This document shows, piece after piece, positions 43,903-52,459 of a DNA stretch of 64,000 bases. The stretch comes from CAIJXB01 sp964455905 (GTDB lineage: Bacteria; Chlamydiota; Chlamydiia; Chlamydiales; Rhabdochlamydiaceae). The notes beneath the pieces were generated by a model, which saw only the letters and a list, made by a program, of their open reading frames with translations, made no database searches and was not told the origin of the DNA. The translations under genes were made by a program, and so were the position numbers. The stretch's first letter is position 1, and each line of letters begins with the position of its first letter. The stretch covers positions 1 through 64,000 of the forward strand of contig CAYVYN010000004.1 in assembly GCA_964455905.1 (NCBI GenBank), in the 5' to 3' direction.

Positions 43903-44508
43903 ATGTATACAATACCTTACGTGATTGAAGACACTGGGCGCGGAGAGCGCGCTATGGATATTTTTTCGCGCCTACTGAAAGATCGCATTATTTTCATAGG
44001 GACGGAAATCAACGACCAAGTTGCTAATACAGTGATTGCTCAACTTCTTTTTTTACGAGCAGAAGATCCTAAAAAAGACATCAATCTCTATATTAACTCT
44101 CCCGGGGGACTTATAACTTCTGCGTTAGCTATCTATGATACTATGCAGTTTATGAGTTATGATATTAATACCTATTGCTTAGGACACAGCGCATCAATGG
44201 CAGCTTTACTATTAGCCGCCGGAACAAAAGGGAAGCGCTTTGCCTTACCAAATAGCCGAATTATGATTCACCAACCAAGTGGTGGTGTCACTGGAACATC
44301 TGCGGATATCGCATTGCAAGCACAAGAAATTCTCATTCTAAAACAGATGTGTGCTTCGATTATGGGTAATTTAACAGGTAAAACCGTAGAACAAATCCTC
44401 GAAGATTCCGAAAGAGACCTCTTCATGAGTCCCGAAGAAGCTCTAAAATACGGAATTATTGACAAAATCACAACTCAACATGCTGCACCGGCAGACCAAA
44501 AACAATAA
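43903..44508 (+). CDS. clpP: ATP-dependent Clp protease proteolytic subunit (ClpP2 type by position)
   Basis: 201 aa serine peptidase. Catalytic Ser98 in 'GHSASMAALLLAAG', His123 in 'RIMIHQPSGG', and Asp in 'ERDLFMSPEEALKYGIID'. The Q/E handle helix region is normal. Forms a tetradecamer partnered with ClpX encoded next. In Chlamydia the clpP beside clpX is ClpP2; a second ClpP lies elsewhere. A hairpin follows at 44522. Confidence 0.95.
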   Translation: MYTIPYVIEDTGRGERAMDIFSRLLKDRIIFIGTEINDQVANTVIAQLLFLRAEDPKKDINLYINSPGGLITSALAIYDTMQFMSYDINTYCLGHSASMAALLLAAGTKGKRFALPNSRIMIHQPSGGVTGTSADIALQAQEILILKQMCASIMGNLTGKTVEQILEDSERDLFMSPEEALKYGIIDKITTQHAAPADQKQ

Positions 44509-44521
44509 AAAAAATAAATCA

Positions 44522-44544
44522 GATGGAAGAAATCTTCTTCCATC
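44522..44544 (+). terminator. Hairpin between clpP and clpX
   Basis: A perfect 10-bp stem (GATGGAAGAA/TTCTTCCATC) with a 3-nt loop, followed by TTTAAC. The weak T-run suggests attenuation or RNA processing, not complete termination. Confidence 0.6.
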
Positions 44545-44569
44545 TTTAACAACTTTATAGGGAGCAACG

Positions 44570-44602
44570 TTGTCTGCTAAACAAGCAAATAACTTGCTGT
44601 GA
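44570..44602 (+). promoter_or_regulatory. Possible 10-codon leader ORF before clpX
   Basis: AGGGAG is followed 5 nt later by a TTG opening a 10-codon frame (residues after the start: SAKQANNLL) that ends in TGA 5 bases before the clpX ATG. The clpX start itself has only a weak RBS, so re-initiation from this leader is possible. It could equally be accidental. Confidence 0.25.
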
Positions 44603-44607
44603 AATAA

Positions 44608-45828
44608 ATGACAAAAAAAGATAAAACGACACCTCCTATCTGCTCTTTCTGCAGTAGAACAGAAGAATCCGTGGAGAAGCTAATTTCTGGCCCACACTCT
44701 TTTATTTGTGATAAATGCGTCCATCTTTGCATGGAAATCATCGAGAAAAAACCGATACACCATGAACTCAAGCTATTAAAACCGAAAGAAATTAAAACTG
44801 CTTTAGATGAGTATGTCATAGGTCAAGATAGAGCCAAAAGAACTATTGCCGTAGCAGTGTACAACCATTACAAAAGAGTCAGATCCCTTTCCAAAGGATC
44901 AGGAATTGAATACAGCAAATCAAATGTGATGCTTTTAGGGCCAACAGGGTCTGGAAAAACTCTAATGGCAAGAACGCTAGCAAAGCTTCTAGATGTACCG
45001 TTTGCTATTGCAGATGCTACTACACTTACCGAAGCTGGTTATGTTGGTGAAGACGTGGAAAACATCATCCTAAGACTTGTTCAAGCTGCGGATTACGACA
45101 TAGCAAGAGCAGAAACTGGAATTATTTACGTTGATGAAATCGACAAAATCCGTAAGACGACAAGCAATGTATCAATCACAAGAGATGTTTCTGGTGAAGG
45201 AGTCCAACAAGCCCTTCTAAAAATTGTCGAGGGAACTATTTCTAATGTTCCACCTAAAGGTGGAAGAAAACACCCAAACCAAGAATACATCAAAGTAAAC
45301 ACTGAAAACATTCTATTTATTGTTGGCGGCGCTTTTGTCCATCTAGATAAAATGATCGCAAAAAGACTTGGAAAAACAACAATCGGCTTTGATACGAAAG
45401 ACGCAAGAACTTTTGACACAAACGAAACAAACTATCTACTTTCTAAAGTTGAACCAGAAGATCTTATAGAATTTGGTATGATCCCGGAGTTTGTAGGGAG
45501 ATTTAACAGTATAGCAAACTGCAATGAATTAGGATTAAATGACCTAGTCGACATTCTTACAAAACCAAAAAATGCTATTATCAAGCAGTATGAGCAGTTA
45601 TTTCAAGAAGAGGGCGTAAAACTCTCATTTACCCCAGACTCTTTAGAAGCAATGGCTGAAAAAGCAAAGCAGACAGGTACCGGAGCCCGAGCTCTTCGAA
45701 TGATTGTAGAAGGACTTCTTGTGGATCTCATGTTTGAAGTGCCCTCAGACCCCACTATTGAAGAAATTTTAGTGGAAAAAGAGTGTATCACAACAAAAAA
45801 GAAACCCACAATTATTCACAAAAAGTAA
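44608..45828 (+). CDS. clpX: ATP-dependent Clp protease ATP-binding subunit ClpX
   Basis: 406 aa. N-terminal Cys4 zinc-binding domain (CSFC near residues 12-15, CDKC near 34-37), then AAA+ module: Walker A 'GPTGSGKT' (about 110-117), Walker B 'IIYVDEIDKI', sensor and pore loop 'GYVGEDVE' region, arginine finger 'EFVGRFNS'. The IGF loop for ClpP docking appears as 'IGF' in 'KTTIGFDTKD'. Unfolds tagged proteins and feeds ClpP. Complete. Convergent with the gene at 45836. Confidence 0.96.
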   Translation: MTKKDKTTPPICSFCSRTEESVEKLISGPHSFICDKCVHLCMEIIEKKPIHHELKLLKPKEIKTALDEYVIGQDRAKRTIAVAVYNHYKRVRSLSKGSGIEYSKSNVMLLGPTGSGKTLMARTLAKLLDVPFAIADATTLTEAGYVGEDVENIILRLVQAADYDIARAETGIIYVDEIDKIRKTTSNVSITRDVSGEGVQQALLKIVEGTISNVPPKGGRKHPNQEYIKVNTENILFIVGGAFVHLDKMIAKRLGKTTIGFDTKDARTFDTNETNYLLSKVEPEDLIEFGMIPEFVGRFNSIANCNELGLNDLVDILTKPKNAIIKQYEQLFQEEGVKLSFTPDSLEAMAEKAKQTGTGARALRMIVEGLLVDLMFEVPSDPTIEEILVEKECITTKKKPTIIHKK

Positions 45829-45835
45829 AAAAACT

Positions 45836-46303
45836 CTAAGCCTTCATATGGCTTTTCTTTAGAGCTTTTTTAGCAATGGCCTTAGAAGCTCCCTTTTTCT
45901 TGAGAGAAGGGGAGTTACTTTCCTCTGGCGAAGTTATTTTTTGTAAAATAGATCGAATCTCACTAGATTGCTGTCCCATTTTGCTTTTAACTTCTTTCAT
46001 AAGAGCCCACTGTTCTCTCGAAAAATTATCGGGATTTTCTGCGAATCTAAGCATTTGCTCTTCTGAAATTCCGGAATTATCTGCAAGTCTTTTATTTTCA
46101 GACATTAAAAAAGAATGCAACTGCCTCATTGCAGAGAATATATTACTTCTTTCCTCTTCATCGGTAGAAGCTAGTCCCGCTTTTACACGCTCAAATAATT
46201 TCACGATCTCTCTTAGCATAAAAACTAAATCAATAGCACCTTTAGCATCAACGCTCTTTTGTAATTCGGCCATTACTTTTTGCACATCTTCACTAATTTT
46301 CAT
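45836..46303 (-). CDS. Hypothetical helical protein with Lys-rich C-terminus
   Basis: 155 aa. Predicted largely helical and soluble (e.g. 'VQKVMAELQKSVDAKGAIDLVFMLREIVKLFERVKAGL'), with the final ~25 residues strongly basic (KKKGASKAIAKKALKKSHMKA). RBS AGAGGGG precedes the ATG. No family recognised. The tail would suit nucleic-acid or membrane contact, a guess. It lies between clpX and the first glycosyltransferase-like gene, and does not obviously belong to the secretion locus. Confidence 0.6.
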   Translation of the reverse strand: MKISEDVQKVMAELQKSVDAKGAIDLVFMLREIVKLFERVKAGLASTDEEERSNIFSAMRQLHSFLMSENKRLADNSGISEEQMLRFAENPDNFSREQWALMKEVKSKMGQQSSEIRSILQKITSPEESNSPSLKKKGASKAIAKKALKKSHMKA

Positions 46304-46453
46304 AATCCCCTCTTAGTATTCCATAATTCAAATTGTATCAAATTATTTTTTAAATTAAATAACAAAATAAAATTAAATATGCAACTAACTAGAAAACAGA
46401 ATCATAAAAACATAATAAAAAACAAAAGCACTCGACCTACGCTAGAAAAACTA

Positions 46454-47236
46454 TCATTTACTTGATAGCTCACCTTCTGAAAATAGTCTTAAAGACAGGA
46501 GAAACTTTCCCATATCCCCTGCCCAATGCACTACTTTTACATCAGAAGGGATTTCGTAAATAGAGCCATACCAATTATAAGTAGGATCTAAAATTTCTAC
46601 GGGCCAATTAAGATTAAAAATCAAACGGGATAAAATATTTTGGTCTCCAAAATAAGAGTTTTGATTTTCCAAAGTAAATAGAGCCCACTCCAAAATATAA
46701 AAAGAACCTTTTCTAAAACCAATAACCCCAGAATTAAAAAAAATCTCCCCCTTCAAAAGAGTTCCTTCACTACTCAACCGTTTTTGTAAAGACTCATGTT
46801 CTGGACAAATTAAGAGAAATTCTTTAGAGGCTATCTGAACAAACAAAGGCAACAAAGAAGCTCTGACTTCACAATCCACGTCAAGCCAAAGAGAATATAA
46901 ATAAGGGGTTTGTAACATTGCCAAGGGTTTTTTATGCCAACACCTTCTTTTTCTAAAAGAGTCCTCATGGAAGCTTTGGCTATCCTGTTCTAGTTCCTGA
47001 CTCTGAAAATCAGAATTTCTAGCGTGCGCATTCAAAGGAAGTTCGACTAGATTGCCTTTTTCTCTGCAAAACTCTCTAGCCTTAATAGAAAGCCCTAAAT
47101 CTACAAAAGTCACAGGAAAACGATTATACTTACTATAATTTTCCCACCACCAAGGAAGAAGCCACTCTTGATTTTCATCAATTGCTACGATAACACCTTC
47201 CTTTTGTTCAGAAAAAAAAGGACTCCACTCTAACAT
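46454..47236 (-). CDS. GT8-like glycosyltransferase paralogue A
   Basis: 260 aa from ATG 47236, preceded by GAGG; in-frame GTG 47269 and ATG 47248 are alternatives. GT-A fold hallmarks: N-terminal strand 'GVIVAID', the shared 'EWLLPWWW' motif, DxD as Asp119-Val-Asp121 in 'LWLDVDCEV', 'FFNSGVIGF', 'GDQNILSRL' and 'VVHWAG'. These follow the GT8 order (DxD, NSG, DQ, HxxG). It is the most diverged of three paralogues in this window (others at 51698 and 56309) and has an extra insert (about residues 70-98). No signal peptide. Sugar and acceptor unknown. Faces away from the T3S operon. Confidence 0.72.
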   Translation of the reverse strand: MLEWSPFFSEQKEGVIVAIDENQEWLLPWWWENYSKYNRFPVTFVDLGLSIKAREFCREKGNLVELPLNAHARNSDFQSQELEQDSQSFHEDSFRKRRCWHKKPLAMLQTPYLYSLWLDVDCEVRASLLPLFVQIASKEFLLICPEHESLQKRLSSEGTLLKGEIFFNSGVIGFRKGSFYILEWALFTLENQNSYFGDQNILSRLIFNLNWPVEILDPTYNWYGSIYEIPSDVKVVHWAGDMGKFLLSLRLFSEGELSSK

Positions 47237-47416
47237 TTTTGACCTCATTAAAAAACACACACGATGCACACTCTAAATATACGATCTCAGGTTAATCCTC
47301 AATGGCATTTGATAAAAAAACAGCAAAAGAAAAACGCGGCTTTGCTGACATTATTTTTTTTAAAATTACACTTGCATTTAAGAACAAGAAAAGTTACACA
47401 CTGGTATTCACCTAAA

Positions 47417-47433
47417 AAGAGTAGGAAACTCTT
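47417..47433 (+). promoter_or_regulatory. Hairpin presenting the RBS of the secretion-chaperone gene
   Basis: AAGAGT and ACTCTT form a perfect 6-bp stem whose 5-nt loop is the AGGAA ribosome site, and the stem ends directly at the ATG at 47434. It could act as a translational switch at the head of the T3S operon. No experiment supports this. Confidence 0.35.
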
Positions 47434-47844
47434 ATGTTAGAAAACCACATCACTCAACTTGCTGAAGAATTATATCTTCCCCCACCTGCCGAGCAAGATG
47501 CCGACGGATTCTTTCACATCTGCATTCCAAATACGATTACTATTGCTATAAAAAGCCTAAACCCAGGATTATTTCTTACAGCTCCCGTTGGTTTTATTCC
47601 AAACAAAAAAAAAGAAGATAGCTTTATCTATTTTATGAAAGCTAATTTCCTTTTTCAAGGAACTGGAGGAAGAGTGCTTGGGGTTGATAGTGAGGCAAAA
47701 AATCTCACTCTTTCTCAAAAAACCAATCAAGACGAAAGCTATAAACAGTTTAAAGAACTGATTGAAGATTTTACAAATTATTTAAGCTATTGGCAAAAAG
47801 AACTAGAAAAACTGCAACAAGACACAACAGAAGGCATCATCTAA
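47434..47844 (+). CDS. Type III secretion chaperone, CesT/SycE-like (CT663-like)
   Basis: 136 aa, acidic. Layout fits class I chaperones: N-terminal helix (MLENHITQLAEELYL), a strand pair ('GFFHICIPN', 'TITIAIKSLNPGLFLTAPVG'), central strands and a C-terminal helix ('YKQFKELIEDFTNYLSYWQKELEKL'). In Chlamydia the gene just before cdsD (CT663) encodes such a chaperone. It binds effectors or apparatus parts in the cytosol. First gene of the cdsD–E–F–G unit; cdsD starts 2 bases after its stop. Confidence 0.82.
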   Translation: MLENHITQLAEELYLPPPAEQDADGFFHICIPNTITIAIKSLNPGLFLTAPVGFIPNKKKEDSFIYFMKANFLFQGTGGRVLGVDSEAKNLTLSQKTNQDESYKQFKELIEDFTNYLSYWQKELEKLQQDTTEGII

Positions 47845-47846
47845 AC

Positions 47847-49664
47847 ATGGCAGGATATTTAATTGCAGAAGAAGGTCCTCTAACAGGACTCATTATAAGT
47901 TTCGAAGAAGGCACTGAGTGGATTTTAGGACGCGATCCGGATGAATCTACCACTATATTAGAAGATCCTAAAGTTTCCAGAAAACACATCATTTGTAGGA
48001 AGGTCAATGAGGATGGATTAGATGGATTTCTTTTAGAAAACTTAAGCTCCATCAACCCCACCACGCACAACGGTCAAATCATTACAGAGCCTGTTTTATT
48101 AGAAGAAGGCGATATTTTACAAATCGGAAATTCTTTTTTTCGTTTTACAGAAAACAAACCAGAAGAAAAACAGATCACAGACAACTTTATACAAGAAAAT
48201 CTAGACGAACTTGAAGAAGAAAACCTAAATGAGCTCGAAGAAGAAATTGCTCCAAATATAGAAGAAGATCCCTTATCTGCTATCAGCTTTGATATGCCAA
48301 AATCAGGAAGATGGCTTCTCAAAGTTATTTCGGGACCAAATGCAGGAGCTGAATTTTCTCTACAAACCTCATCTTCTTATATCCTTGGAAGAGATTCTGA
48401 TGTAAGTGAAGTTGTGTTTCATGATTTAAGTGTTTCAAGGCAACACGCAAAGATTACCGTAGATTCTGAAGACAAACTTTTCATCGAAGACCTCCAAACA
48501 AGAAACGGAGTCATTGTCAATGGAGAGCTTATTACAGCGCCGAAAGAACTTTCCTCTCAAGATCTTATAGCAGTCGGCACTACATCCTTTTTAGTCATTG
48601 ATCGAGAACAAATTCACGAAACTATTATTTCGCCTCCTTCGGGGCCTATATTTAAGCCTGAAGAAATCGCAGATAAAGAATCTCCAAGTTCAGAAATCCC
48701 TAAAATAGAGCAAACTCCCCCTTTAGAGCCTGAAGAAACAAAATCCTGGAAAGATTTAATTATATCCACAAAACATCTTGCAGCTGCAGGACTTTTCACT
48801 ATTTTGCTCCTCATACTAATTACAGCATCCTTTTCTTTATTTCGCTCTGAACCGATTACAACTCCAGAGTACCCGGAAGCAGCCCTACTCCAAGACGCAC
48901 TAAAACCATTTCCTTCTATCCATTATTCATTTAGTGATTCGACAGGAAAGCTGTTTTTAATTGGGCACGTTTTAACGAGTATAGAAAAACAAGAACTCTC
49001 CTACACTCTTTCAACTCTTCCTTTTCTAAGGTCGGTAGAAGACACTGTAATTATTGATGAACTTGTATGGCAAAACATGAATGCGCTTTTTCTTTCCTAC
49101 CCCGAGTGGCAAGCAATCACTGTTCACTCTCCGGCTCCTGGGAAGTTTGTATTGAGAGGATACGTACAAACACTAGAGCAAGCACAACTGCTTTCTGAAT
49201 ACGTTAACGCAAACTTTCCGTACCCAGACTTATTAGACAATCAAGTTGTCATAGGAAACAACCTAACAATGCAAATTCAAAGCCGGTTAATCGAGCAAGG
49301 ATTTGGAAGTATCACTTTTCAAGTAACAAATGGGGAACTAGTGTTAACAGGACGAATTGCAGAAGACCGCGCTAGTGATTTTTCTCATCTTACAAAGCAA
49401 TTACAAACACTACCAGGCATTCGTCTTATACAAAATTATGTAATCTATTCCAAAGAAGACACCTCTCGCATCGATCTTTCCTCTCAATATAATGTGACCG
49501 GGTTTTCTACAGGAAATAACAACGAACAATTTGTGGTAATCAACCAAAAAATCTTCGCAACCGGAGACTTTTTACAAGGCATGAAAATCACAGAAATTAC
49601 CCCTGATGTTATTTTTTTAGAAAAAGATGGCATAAAATTTAAAATTAACTACAATCTGCAGTAA
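47847..49664 (+). CDS. sctD: T3S inner-membrane ring protein SctD/CdsD with two cytoplasmic FHA domains
   Basis: 605 aa from ATG 47847; an upstream ATG lies within the chaperone gene. FHA-1: GRD at 28-30, SRKH 44-47. FHA-2: GRD 181-183, SRQH 197-200, RNG 219-221. These are phosphothreonine-binding loops. A Pro/Glu linker leads to one TM segment (about 311-331). The periplasmic part has BON/SctD-type repeats ('LIGHVLTSIEKQ', 'LRGYVQTLEQAQ', 'LTGRIAEDRASD'). The two-FHA architecture is the chlamydial hallmark (CT664); CdsD of C. pneumoniae is phosphorylated by PknD. It forms the MS ring with SctJ. Confidence 0.95.
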   Translation: MAGYLIAEEGPLTGLIISFEEGTEWILGRDPDESTTILEDPKVSRKHIICRKVNEDGLDGFLLENLSSINPTTHNGQIITEPVLLEEGDILQIGNSFFRFTENKPEEKQITDNFIQENLDELEEENLNELEEEIAPNIEEDPLSAISFDMPKSGRWLLKVISGPNAGAEFSLQTSSSYILGRDSDVSEVVFHDLSVSRQHAKITVDSEDKLFIEDLQTRNGVIVNGELITAPKELSSQDLIAVGTTSFLVIDREQIHETIISPPSGPIFKPEEIADKESPSSEIPKIEQTPPLEPEETKSWKDLIISTKHLAAAGLFTILLLILITASFSLFRSEPITTPEYPEAALLQDALKPFPSIHYSFSDSTGKLFLIGHVLTSIEKQELSYTLSTLPFLRSVEDTVIIDELVWQNMNALFLSYPEWQAITVHSPAPGKFVLRGYVQTLEQAQLLSEYVNANFPYPDLLDNQVVIGNNLTMQIQSRLIEQGFGSITFQVTNGELVLTGRIAEDRASDFSHLTKQLQTLPGIRLIQNYVIYSKEDTSRIDLSSQYNVTGFSTGNNNEQFVVINQKIFATGDFLQGMKITEITPDVIFLEKDGIKFKINYNLQ

Positions 49665-49688
49665 CTTACTTAACAGGAGGAATTGTCC

Positions 49689-49922
49689 ATGTTTGGACTA
49701 GAGAAAAAAAACAAAGAGCTTTTCGAGTTTGAATTGGAACAAGAGCTCAAAAGCAATCCAGAAAAAAAGAAAGCTCTACTCAAAGAGTTAGAAGAGATGA
49801 TTCAAGGAATCAAAGCTCAGCTTAGAAGCGGTACAGAAACAGAAAACTTCGATCAATATGGAGTACTGCTCCACGGGTATAGCGCCCTATTAAAAGTATT
49901 AAATAAAATCCCCCAAAAATAG
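49689..49922 (+). CDS. cdsE: T3S needle chaperone CdsE (SctE/YscE-like)
   Basis: 77 aa from ATG 49689, 8 nt after AGGAGG; an in-frame TTG at 49683 is unlikely. Two helices rich in Glu and Lys ('FEFELEQELKSNPEKKKALLKELEEMIQGIKAQL' then 'YGVLLHGYSALLKVLNKI') form the hairpin expected of the YscE/PscE fold. With CdsG it keeps needle subunit CdsF from polymerising. Gene order cdsD–E–F–G is conserved. Confidence 0.85.
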   Translation: MFGLEKKNKELFEFELEQELKSNPEKKKALLKELEEMIQGIKAQLRSGTETENFDQYGVLLHGYSALLKVLNKIPQK

Positions 49923-49932
49923 AGGTACTACT

Positions 49933-50211
49933 ATGCCAGGTCAATTTAGCGGTCCTAGTTTAAGGCCAGAAACTGTATGGGCTACAATCTCGTTTATTAC
50001 GCTCATCAAAGTGTATATCAACTTACAAAGTCAGGTCGTTTCTCAGGTTAGAAACGTAGCTAGCAGCATTTCTGCAGCAACACCTGGTAAGTTCTTATTA
50101 CTCCAATTTTCCATGAGCCAAGTAACACAAATCGGTGAAACCATCTCGAACCTTGTTGCTCAGGTAAACAGTGTTATTAAAAATATGGTTTCAAACCTAA
50201 GTAGAGGCTAA
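49933..50211 (+). CDS. sctF: T3S needle filament protein CdsF (SctF)
   Basis: 92 aa. Needle-like: two helices with a central turn ('SAATPGKFLLLQFSMSQ'), ending in 'ISNLVAQVNSVIKNMVSNLSRG', where the C-terminal helix packs in the filament. Starts 'MPGQFSGPSLRPETVWATIS'. Slightly longer than YscF (about 85 aa), like chlamydial CdsF (CT666). Secreted and assembled outside the cell. Sits between its two chaperone genes. Confidence 0.9.
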   Translation: MPGQFSGPSLRPETVWATISFITLIKVYINLQSQVVSQVRNVASSISAATPGKFLLLQFSMSQVTQIGETISNLVAQVNSVIKNMVSNLSRG

Positions 50212-50245
50212 TCTCTAATTTAACATATAAAGGAAGGCGATAGCC

Positions 50246-50674
50246 ATGGATTTCACCAAATACAAACCACATTTTGCTACAATGATAGAAGCCGGCTTTA
50301 TCGCCGTAAATCAAGCAGACGAAGACTCTGCGGTCAAATTATTTAAAACTGCTGCTATGATGGACCCAGAAGAGCTCCTACCTAGAGTAGGATTTGGATA
50401 TTTACACCTCTGTAAGCTGGAATTAAAAAAAGCAGCAGAAATCTTTTCTGATATACTTGAAAAAGATCCGTATAACGAAATGGCTAAAACCTTCTTAGGC
50501 CTTTCCCTTTCGTTAAATCCTAGCGAAGTTGCTAAAGGAGAAAAACTACTTACTGAAGCTACTGAGACGGCAAAAGATCCTCTCATCAAAAATTTAGCGA
50601 TCGACTCTTTAAAATTTGTAGAGAAATTCGTTAAAAAAGCGCCTTCTCCAGTTCAAAGCTCTCCCGTTAAGTAG
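50246..50674 (+). CDS. cdsG: T3S needle co-chaperone CdsG (SctG/YscG-like, TPR)
   Basis: 142 aa. TPR-type helical repeats: 'HFATMIEAGFIAVNQADEDSAVKLFKTAAMMDPEEL', 'VGFGYLHLCKLELKKAAEIFSDILEKDPYNEM'. Forms a ternary complex with CdsE and CdsF in the cytosol. RBS AAAGGAAGG. Last gene of the first T3S block, closed by a strong terminator at 50685. The Pro/Ser tail (APSPVQSSPVK) is unstructured. Confidence 0.88.
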   Translation: MDFTKYKPHFATMIEAGFIAVNQADEDSAVKLFKTAAMMDPEELLPRVGFGYLHLCKLELKKAAEIFSDILEKDPYNEMAKTFLGLSLSLNPSEVAKGEKLLTEATETAKDPLIKNLAIDSLKFVEKFVKKAPSPVQSSPVK

Positions 50675-50684
50675 CAACCTTTCT

Positions 50685-50720
50685 AAGGCCATTTTTCGAC
50701 TAGAAATGGCCTTTTTTTTT
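50685..50720 (+). terminator. Strong rho-independent terminator after cdsG
   Basis: Stem AAGGCCATTT/AAATGGCCTT with a 9-nt loop, followed by an uninterrupted run of T. It separates the cdsD–G unit from the methyltransferase–glycosyltransferase–dioxygenase cassette. Confidence 0.93.
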
Positions 50721-50748
50721 CAAACACCCCCCGCAGGAAACAAGACTC

Positions 50749-51705
50749 ATGACAAAAAAAACTTTTTGTGAAATGACCTTCTCTAAAGATCAAGATGGCA
50801 AAGAAATCTTGCTTAAAGACGGAATCTTCCAAGTAATGATGGAGTGGGAAAAACCCTATATGGAAGCCTGCATTGATGCTTTACATCCTCAGGGAGACGT
50901 TCTCGAAATAGGATTTGGATGTGGTTATGCTTCAACGCATATCCAAAAATACAATCCTACAAAACATACCATCATCGAATACCACCCCATGATAGCAGAA
51001 AAAGCAAGGCTCTGGGCAAAAAACTATAGTAACGTAGAGATCATAGAAGACACCTGGCAAAATGCATTAAATCGGCTAGGGTCGTACAACGCGATCTTTT
51101 TTGACGACTACCCCATTGATACAGAAAAAAACCACCACGAAGAAAAAATTCGGATAGGATCTTTAGTTTTAGAAAAAGGGCAAGAAACTTTAGCTAAAGT
51201 ACATGAAAAAATCCCGGAGTTAAAAAGCTTTGTCTATCAAATAAAGGACCTCGAAGAGTTTTTCGATACGATTTCAAAAGAAAAACACACCCACACAACT
51301 ATGCTACGATTTCTTTTTGACCTAAAAAAAACAGAAAATATAACAGAAGAAACTCTACAAAGCTCACTAAAACTCTTAATTGAAAAAAAAATTGCCACCC
51401 AAAATCAAATCGAAGAGTACATTCCAAACACAAATATAACCCTTCCTCAGCAAGAAGAGGATCGATTCCTTCCTTTTTTAGAGCTATGTCTAAAAAGCCA
51501 TCTTAAAAAAGAAGGCGTAATCTCTTGCTACCTAGCTAAATCTTGCTCTAAATTCCAAGACGATCGATTTTTTCAAAAAGTGATTTTAAATCCTTCTTTA
51601 GAATATCAAGAAAAGACAATTTCTATAGATGTGCCTAAGCATTGTAACTATTATAGTGATAGAGAAGCTCTTGTAATTACTATCAAAAAAATGACAGATG
51701 AATAA
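50749..51705 (+). CDS. GAMT/RMT2-like SAM-dependent methyltransferase with C-terminal extension
   Basis: 318 aa. Residues 1-150 resemble guanidinoacetate N-methyltransferase and the related arginine methyltransferase RMT2. 'VMMEWEKPYM' (29-38) is the guanidino-family helix, SAM motif I is 'VLEIGFGCG' (51-59), the ribose-binding acidic residue is Glu77 in 'TIIEYHP', and 'AIFFDDYP' (115-122) has the Asp pair contacting the guanidino group. Residues ~150-318 are an extra helical/strand region I do not recognise. Likely methylates a guanidino group (small molecule or arginine side chain). First gene of an ATGA-coupled trio; the start of the next gene overlaps its stop by 8 bases. C6 run at 50727-50732 upstream. 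Confidence 0.8.
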   Translation: MTKKTFCEMTFSKDQDGKEILLKDGIFQVMMEWEKPYMEACIDALHPQGDVLEIGFGCGYASTHIQKYNPTKHTIIEYHPMIAEKARLWAKNYSNVEIIEDTWQNALNRLGSYNAIFFDDYPIDTEKNHHEEKIRIGSLVLEKGQETLAKVHEKIPELKSFVYQIKDLEEFFDTISKEKHTHTTMLRFLFDLKKTENITEETLQSSLKLLIEKKIATQNQIEEYIPNTNITLPQQEEDRFLPFLELCLKSHLKKEGVISCYLAKSCSKFQDDRFFQKVILNPSLEYQEKTISIDVPKHCNYYSDREALVITIKKMTDE

Positions 51706-52459
51706 AGGAATTATTGTTGGAGCCAATTTAGATATAGAGTGGCTTTTGCCTTGGTGGTGGTATAACTACCAAGCACATAATAGCCTACCTGTTACATTTT
51801 TTGATTTTGGCATGTCCGAGAAAGGCCGTAACTGGTGTAAAGCTAAAGGCCAAGTAATCGAGTGCATAACCTCACTTACTCTTGAAAAAACTAAAGTAGA
51901 ACCCTCTTTAGCAAAAAAATGGGAAACCATTATTGGTTCTGGGGTATGGGATGTACGAACTCATTGGTTTAAAAAAACCTTTGCTTTTGCAAAAACACCT
52001 TACGATAAAACCATTTGGATAGATCTTGACTGTGAGGTACGATCTAATGTAGATGCTATTTTTTCATATTTAACTGATGATATCGAGTTAGCGTTAGCGC
52101 CCGAGCCTGAGCTTATACAAAAAGGGTTTAGATCTCTTGGATTTATACTGCCAACCGAAATTACTTATAATAGCGGAGTTGTTGCCTACCATAAAAATAA
52201 GCCGTTTTTAAAAAGTTGGGAAAACGAAGTGATTTATAAAAGTCACCTTCACATCGGAGATCAAGATGCTCTTTCCAGAGTGTTGTTTGAAAATAAAACA
52301 AGGCTCAAGGAGCTTCCTTCAACGTGGAATTGGGATAGAGGACTTGGTGTCAACCCAGATGCTGCAATTTTTCACTGGCAAGGACAAAAAGGAAAGCAGC
52401 TCATCCAAAAACAAATACAAGCAATTAGAGAACTAGGCTTAGAGGATTTTTTACTATGA
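51698..52459 (+). CDS. GT8-like glycosyltransferase paralogue B
   Basis: 253 aa. Motifs: 'GIIVGANLDIEWLLPWWW' (4-21), 'PVTFFDFGMS', DxD Asp109-Leu-Asp111 in 'IWIDLDCEV', 'YNSGVVAYHK', 'GDQDALSRVL' and 'IFHWQGQKGK', the full GT8-type set (nucleotide-sugar and metal binding). Cytosolic; no signal or TM segment. Lies between the methyltransferase and dioxygenase genes with overlapping starts and stops, so all three should be made together. Paralogues at 46454 and 56309. Donor and acceptor unknown. Confidence 0.78.
   Translation: MNKGIIVGANLDIEWLLPWWWYNYQAHNSLPVTFFDFGMSEKGRNWCKAKGQVIECITSLTLEKTKVEPSLAKKWETIIGSGVWDVRTHWFKKTFAFAKTPYDKTIWIDLDCEVRSNVDAIFSYLTDDIELALAPEPELIQKGFRSLGFILPTEITYNSGVVAYHKNKPFLKSWENEVIYKSHLHIGDQDALSRVLFENKTRLKELPSTWNWDRGLGVNPDAAIFHWQGQKGKQLIQKQIQAIRELGLEDFLL

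Noticed and set aside
44268..44471. Minus-strand frame opposite clpP
   Set aside because: Antisense shadow of a gene with complete catalytic motifs.
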